Below, piece after piece: positions 6,341 to 8,985 of a stretch of DNA of 8,985 nucleotides. The notes beneath the pieces were generated by a model. The model searched no databases. It saw only the letters and a program-made list of their open reading frames with translations, and had not been told where the DNA came from. Origin of the DNA: Fimenecus sp051881335 (GTDB lineage: Bacteria; Bacillota; Clostridia; Oscillospirales; Acutalibacteraceae); NCBI GenBank assembly GCA_051881335.1, contig JBJEPR010000207.1, forward strand, positions 1 through 8,985, read 5' to 3'. A program made the translations under genes and the position numbers. Position 1 is the stretch's first letter, and each line of letters starts with the position of its first letter.

Positions 6341-8128
6341 ATGCTGACCATTCAAAACGGGCAATTTTGTGAGGACGGGAAACCGTTTTCGATTTATTCG
6401 GGGGCAATGCATTATTTTCGCATTCCCCGCGTGCATTGGGAGGACAGACTGCAAAAACTCAAAGCGGCAGGCTTTAACACGGTGGAAACCTATGTCTGCT
6501 GGAATTTGCACGAGCCGCGCCCCGGCGAGTTTGATTTTTCGGGGATGCTCGATATTGCCGAATATTTGCGTATTGCGCAAAAAGTAGGCTTGTACGCGAT
6601 TGTGCGCCCCGGTCCCTACATTTGCGCGGAATGGGATTTCGGCGGCTTCCCCGCATGGCTGTTAAAGGACAAAAATATGCGGCTTCGCTGTAACTACGAG
6701 CCGTACCTTGCGTGTGTACGCCGCTATTACAATGCGCTCGGCGAGCAGATTAACGGGTTGTTGGAGAAAAACGGCGGCAACATTATCGCGATGCAGGTTG
6801 AAAACGAATACGGCAGTTACGGCAACGATAAGCAATATTTACAGGCGATTCGCAAAATTATGGGCGAAGCGGGTATGGACTCATTCCTGTTTACTTCCGA
6901 CGGCGACTGCAACTGGATGCTGTCGGGCGGCGGGCTTCCCGATGTGTTCAAGGTGATGAACTTCGGCTCGCGCACGAAAACGCTGTTAAAGAAATTGGAC
7001 AACTACCAAACCGATATGCCCTATATGTGTGGCGAATTTTGGGACGGCTGGTTTGACCATTGGGGCGGCATTCATCACACGCGCCCGAGCATTCAAATTG
7101 AAAAGGAAATCAAGGATTTCCTCGATATGGACGCAAGTTTCAATATGTATATGTTCCACGGCGGCACAAACTTCGGCTTTACCGCGGGCGCGAACTGCAC
7201 AAACGGGCACTACACGCCGACCGTCACAAGTTACGATTACAGCGCGCCGTTAACCGAATGGGGCGCATACACCCCGACCTATCACGCCGTGCGCAAACTC
7301 CTTTTGGAAAAACAGGGCTTGGAGGCAGGTGTTTTGCCGCCCGAGCCGAAACTGCAATTTGTCGGCACGGTGGAACTCACGCAGTCGGCGGGATTGTTTG
7401 ACAATCTCGAAAACATCGGCACAACGCAGTACAGCCCCACGCCCGAAAGTATGGAACAATTTGACCAAAACTTCGGCTACATTCTGTACGCCACCACAAT
7501 TAAAGGCAAATATGAGTCGCTGACGCTCTCTGTGGAGGGTGTGCACGACAACGCCTACTTGTTTGTGGACGGGGAACTCAAAAAGACCTATTACCGCAAT
7601 CAAAACCCGAAAATGAAAGACGGCGACGGCTTTACATACCGTTTGGGCAGTATCAAAGGCGAAACAAAAATCGAAATCCTCGTGGACGCAATGGGCCGCG
7701 TCAATTACGGCAAATATTTGTATGACCGCAAGGGCATTGCCCGCGTGATGCTCGGCAATCAGGTGGTGTTTGACTGGCAGATTACCACCCTGCCGCTGGA
7801 CAACATCGACAAAGTGCAGTACGGCACGGCGGGTAACCAATTCCCGCGCTTTTACAAAGGCACCTTCAAAGCCGCCGCGGACGCGGACTGCTTTGTGGAT
7901 ATGACAGGCTTTAAAAAGGGCTGTGTATTCGTGAACGGCTTTAATTTGGGGCGCTATTGGGCGGCAGGCCCGCAGGCGACGCTGTATCTGCCGCAGGATG
8001 TGCTCAAAGCGGAAAATGAAATCGTCATTTTTGAGCAAGAGGGCACAGACCGTCAGACCGTGGAAATCACCGACACCCCGAAATTAAGCCAAATGAAAAA
8101 ACGCAGTTTGTGTTTTTGGAAAAAATAA
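6341..8128 (+). CDS. GH35 beta-galactosidase, cytoplasmic
   Basis: Retaining beta-galactosidase removing terminal beta-linked galactose; 595 residues, the usual length for bacterial GH35. The N-terminal TIM barrel (about 1-320) contains the family signature RPGPYICAEWDFGGFPAWL (89-107). Acid/base E156 lies in QVENEYGS and nucleophile E232 in CGEFWDGW. Two C-terminal jelly-roll domains follow, including FVDGELKKTYY and the conserved VFVNGFNLGRYW...GPQATLYLP block near the end. There is no signal peptide, so it should act in the cytoplasm on imported glycans. The start at 6341 is fixed by AAGGAG seven bases upstream; an open in-frame extension back to 6239 overlaps the carboxypeptidase gene and has no such signal. 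It is co-transcribed with the carboxypeptidase gene. With the fucosidase on the other strand it would suit degradation of fucosylated galactosides, for example mucin or milk-type glycans, which is an inference. Confidence 0.95.
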   Translation: MLTIQNGQFCEDGKPFSIYSGAMHYFRIPRVHWEDRLQKLKAAGFNTVETYVCWNLHEPRPGEFDFSGMLDIAEYLRIAQKVGLYAIVRPGPYICAEWDFGGFPAWLLKDKNMRLRCNYEPYLACVRRYYNALGEQINGLLEKNGGNIIAMQVENEYGSYGNDKQYLQAIRKIMGEAGMDSFLFTSDGDCNWMLSGGGLPDVFKVMNFGSRTKTLLKKLDNYQTDMPYMCGEFWDGWFDHWGGIHHTRPSIQIEKEIKDFLDMDASFNMYMFHGGTNFGFTAGANCTNGHYTPTVTSYDYSAPLTEWGAYTPTYHAVRKLLLEKQGLEAGVLPPEPKLQFVGTVELTQSAGLFDNLENIGTTQYSPTPESMEQFDQNFGYILYATTIKGKYESLTLSVEGVHDNAYLFVDGELKKTYYRNQNPKMKDGDGFTYRLGSIKGETKIEILVDAMGRVNYGKYLYDRKGIARVMLGNQVVFDWQITTLPLDNIDKVQYGTAGNQFPRFYKGTFKAAADADCFVDMTGFKKGCVFVNGFNLGRYWAAGPQATLYLPQDVLKAENEIVIFEQEGTDRQTVEITDTPKLSQMKKRSLCFWKK

Positions 8129-8133
8129 TATGT

Positions 8134-8177
8134 AAAAAAGACAGGGGACAAAAAGCAGAATTTTGTCCCCCCTGTGT
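8134..8177. terminator. Bulged hairpin after the galactosidase; terminator or repeat-element palindrome
   Basis: ACAGGGGACAAAA (8141-8153) pairs with TTTTGT...CCCCTGT (8161-8175) across a 7-base loop; two extra C residues form a bulge, leaving 13 pairs. On the minus strand it is followed by TTTTTT (8139-8134) and so has full terminator form in that direction. On the plus strand, the direction of the galactosidase, no U-run follows and termination would be weaker. The near-symmetry and its C-run, which recurs elsewhere in the window, also fit a REP-like element. Confidence 0.6.
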
Positions 8178-8191
8178 ACTGTATTTGTGCG

Positions 8192-8216
8192 TACGGAACG
8201 GTCGTACCGTTCCGTA
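8192..8216. repeat. Perfect 11-bp inverted repeat with 3-base loop
   Basis: TACGGAACGGT and ACCGTTCCGTA are exact reverse complements separated by CGT. There is no T-run on either side, so it is not a standard terminator. It lies 15 bases after the preceding hairpin and 65 bases before the start of the AT-rich gene. The right arm, read on the minus strand as GGAACGGTACGA, matches 11 of 12 bases at 8922-8933 on the plus strand. Candidate roles are an operator, an RNA hairpin in the leader of the next gene, or part of a repeat element. Confidence 0.7.
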
Positions 8217-8280
8217 AAACACCAAAGTGGGCAAAAATCGTCCACTGTGCGTCGTGCCCAGCATAATGGAGATGAAGCAA

Positions 8281-8889
8281 ATGTTTTATATGTTTCGTAT
8301 TCTTGTTTTCTGTATTTTACTTTTGGTACTTATACTGCTGTTTAGATTTTATCCTAAACAATTTAGTAAATACCGTAGGGTGTTTTGCATTATTTTCGTA
8401 TTCATTTTATTGACTGTATCTGTCATTTTTCCAATAGAAAATTCCATCTTGAAGTTTAGTTCGGTTGACAGTCTATGCCAGTATAGATATCATTCTTCTA
8501 TTGATTATATGATTGAGGGAAAAAACTCGTGTATGTTGCTATATTCCGCTAATAAAAGCACCACATCCATTACTTTTTGTGCAAAAAAAGACGGGTATCA
8601 AATTGGCAATTATTTTTTACAAAACACAATTTATAATGGGATGTGGAATGGATATAGTTTCAGAATATATCAATATGGAAATGAAGACTATTATGTTTTG
8701 ATTTCTGGGTTTTCAGATAATGAAACTCTTATAATCACAGACAAATACGGTTCTATCTTCTCGAATCTTTACGGCAATGGTAGTACAGACAATTATATTC
8801 GCTACGGAGCATTTGTACCGAATTTGGATGAAAGTAATTATTCAGTTGTAATTAATGAAACCGAGGTACAAGTGTTAGGACAATCATAA
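8281..8889 (+). CDS. AT-rich gene for a two-helix membrane protein, unknown function
   Basis: A 202-residue protein with no family I recognise. Two hydrophobic helices come first (about 4-21 and 33-50), separated by a short basic loop RFYPKQFSKYRR. The remaining ~150 residues form a polar, Tyr/Ser/Asn-rich domain with a beta-like pattern. By the positive-inside rule the basic loop is cytoplasmic, which would place the C-terminal domain outside the cell. The start is set by GGAG (8268-8271) nine bases before the ATG. An 18-codon extension to 8227 is open but runs through intergenic-looking sequence. Composition differs strongly from the neighbours: 16 G/C of 60 in 8401-8460 and 19 of 60 in 8701-8760, against 39 of 60 in 6601-6660 of the galactosidase. 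It is flanked by palindromes on the left and a related inverted motif on the right, suggesting horizontal acquisition. No clear promoter was found. Confidence 0.75.
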   Translation: MFYMFRILVFCILLLVLILLFRFYPKQFSKYRRVFCIIFVFILLTVSVIFPIENSILKFSSVDSLCQYRYHSSIDYMIEGKNSCMLLYSANKSTTSITFCAKKDGYQIGNYFLQNTIYNGMWNGYSFRIYQYGNEDYYVLISGFSDNETLIITDKYGSIFSNLYGNGSTDNYIRYGAFVPNLDESNYSVVINETEVQVLGQS

Positions 8890-8914
8890 ACAATGAAAGA
8901 CAAGAAAGAAAGGA

Positions 8915-8933
8915 ACACAGGGGGACGGTACGA
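8915..8933 (+). repeat. G-rich motif matching, inverted, the hairpin region at 8165-8213
   Basis: ACACAGGGGGAC (8915-8926) is the reverse complement, with one G fewer, of 8165-8177. The overlapping GGGACGGTACGA (8922-8933) matches 8202-8213 inverted at 11 of 12 positions. The two pieces are fused here but separate and in different order on the left, so this is not a simple terminal inverted repeat. From memory, ACAGGGGGACGG-like strings occur in repeat elements of clostridial genomes; I cannot confirm that here. Confidence 0.45.
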
Positions 8934-8985
8934 AACCACTGATAAAGAGTAGTTTTGAAAAAGGAAAACGATAAGATTTAAGTGG
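8934..8985. other. Non-coding right edge
   Basis: A-rich sequence with no start codon plus ribosome binding site combination and no stable hairpin. I see nothing assignable before the window ends. Confidence 0.4.

Noticed and set aside
7250..8038. 262-codon open frame on the minus strand
   Set aside because: Lies wholly antisense to the well-conserved GH35 gene; its openness is explained by the codon bias of that gene, and it shows no recognisable domain.
8227..8280. Upstream start for the AT-rich membrane protein
   Set aside because: The extra 18 residues have no hydrophobic or domain logic and there is no binding site before 8227, whereas GGAG is well placed for 8281.
1..8985. CRISPR arrays, tRNA or rRNA genes, complete insertion sequences
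   Set aside because: I looked for regularly spaced direct repeats, cloverleaf-like segments and transposase motifs and found none within the window.

Overview
The window looks like chromosomal DNA from a gut-type Firmicute of the Clostridia (Oscillospiraceae/Ruminococcaceae-like). This is inferred from sigma-A style promoters, AAGGAG/GGAG ribosome binding sites, a lipobox lipoprotein, an M15B carboxypeptidase with a Thr/Glu-rich stalk, and two cytoplasmic glycosidases (GH29 and GH35) of the kind used on fucosylated, galactosylated host glycans. No marker gene fixes the species. Base composition is balanced to GC-rich, except for the last ~700 bases, which are clearly AT-rich.

Left part, minus strand (1-2885): an rlmD/rumA-type 23S rRNA uracil-C5-methyltransferase runs off the left edge (N-terminal 355 residues present). 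A small one-helix membrane protein sits just upstream and overlaps it; a strong promoter (TTGCAC-17-TACAAT) drives both. An intergenic stretch of about 200 bases follows, then a complete GH29 alpha-L-fucosidase.

Centre (2886-5489): a minus-strand unit runs from promoter 5360-5388 through a membrane-embedded M28 metallopeptidase and an uncharacterised lipoprotein. It ends at a strong intrinsic terminator placed directly in front of the fucosidase ribosome binding site, an arrangement that suggests either read-through or attenuation control of the fucosidase. The 150-base intergenic region holds two back-to-back promoters.

Right part, plus strand (5490-8128): a near-consensus promoter (TTGACA-17-TACAAT) drives an M15B D,D-carboxypeptidase-like protein and, 14 bases after its stop, a complete GH35 beta-galactosidase. 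The fucosidase and galactosidase lack signal peptides, so they should act in the cytoplasm on imported oligosaccharides; removal of fucose followed by galactose would be complementary. No transporter or regulator for such a pathway is visible here.

Right end (8129-8985): two adjacent palindromes, then an AT-rich gene for a two-helix membrane protein of unknown function, then a G-rich motif that matches the palindrome region in inverted orientation. This looks like an acquired or repeat-associated segment and is the least ordinary part of the window. I see no clear evidence of a new defence or mobile system; the main candidates for follow-up are this segment, the terminator in front of the fucosidase, and the M28/lipoprotein pair.
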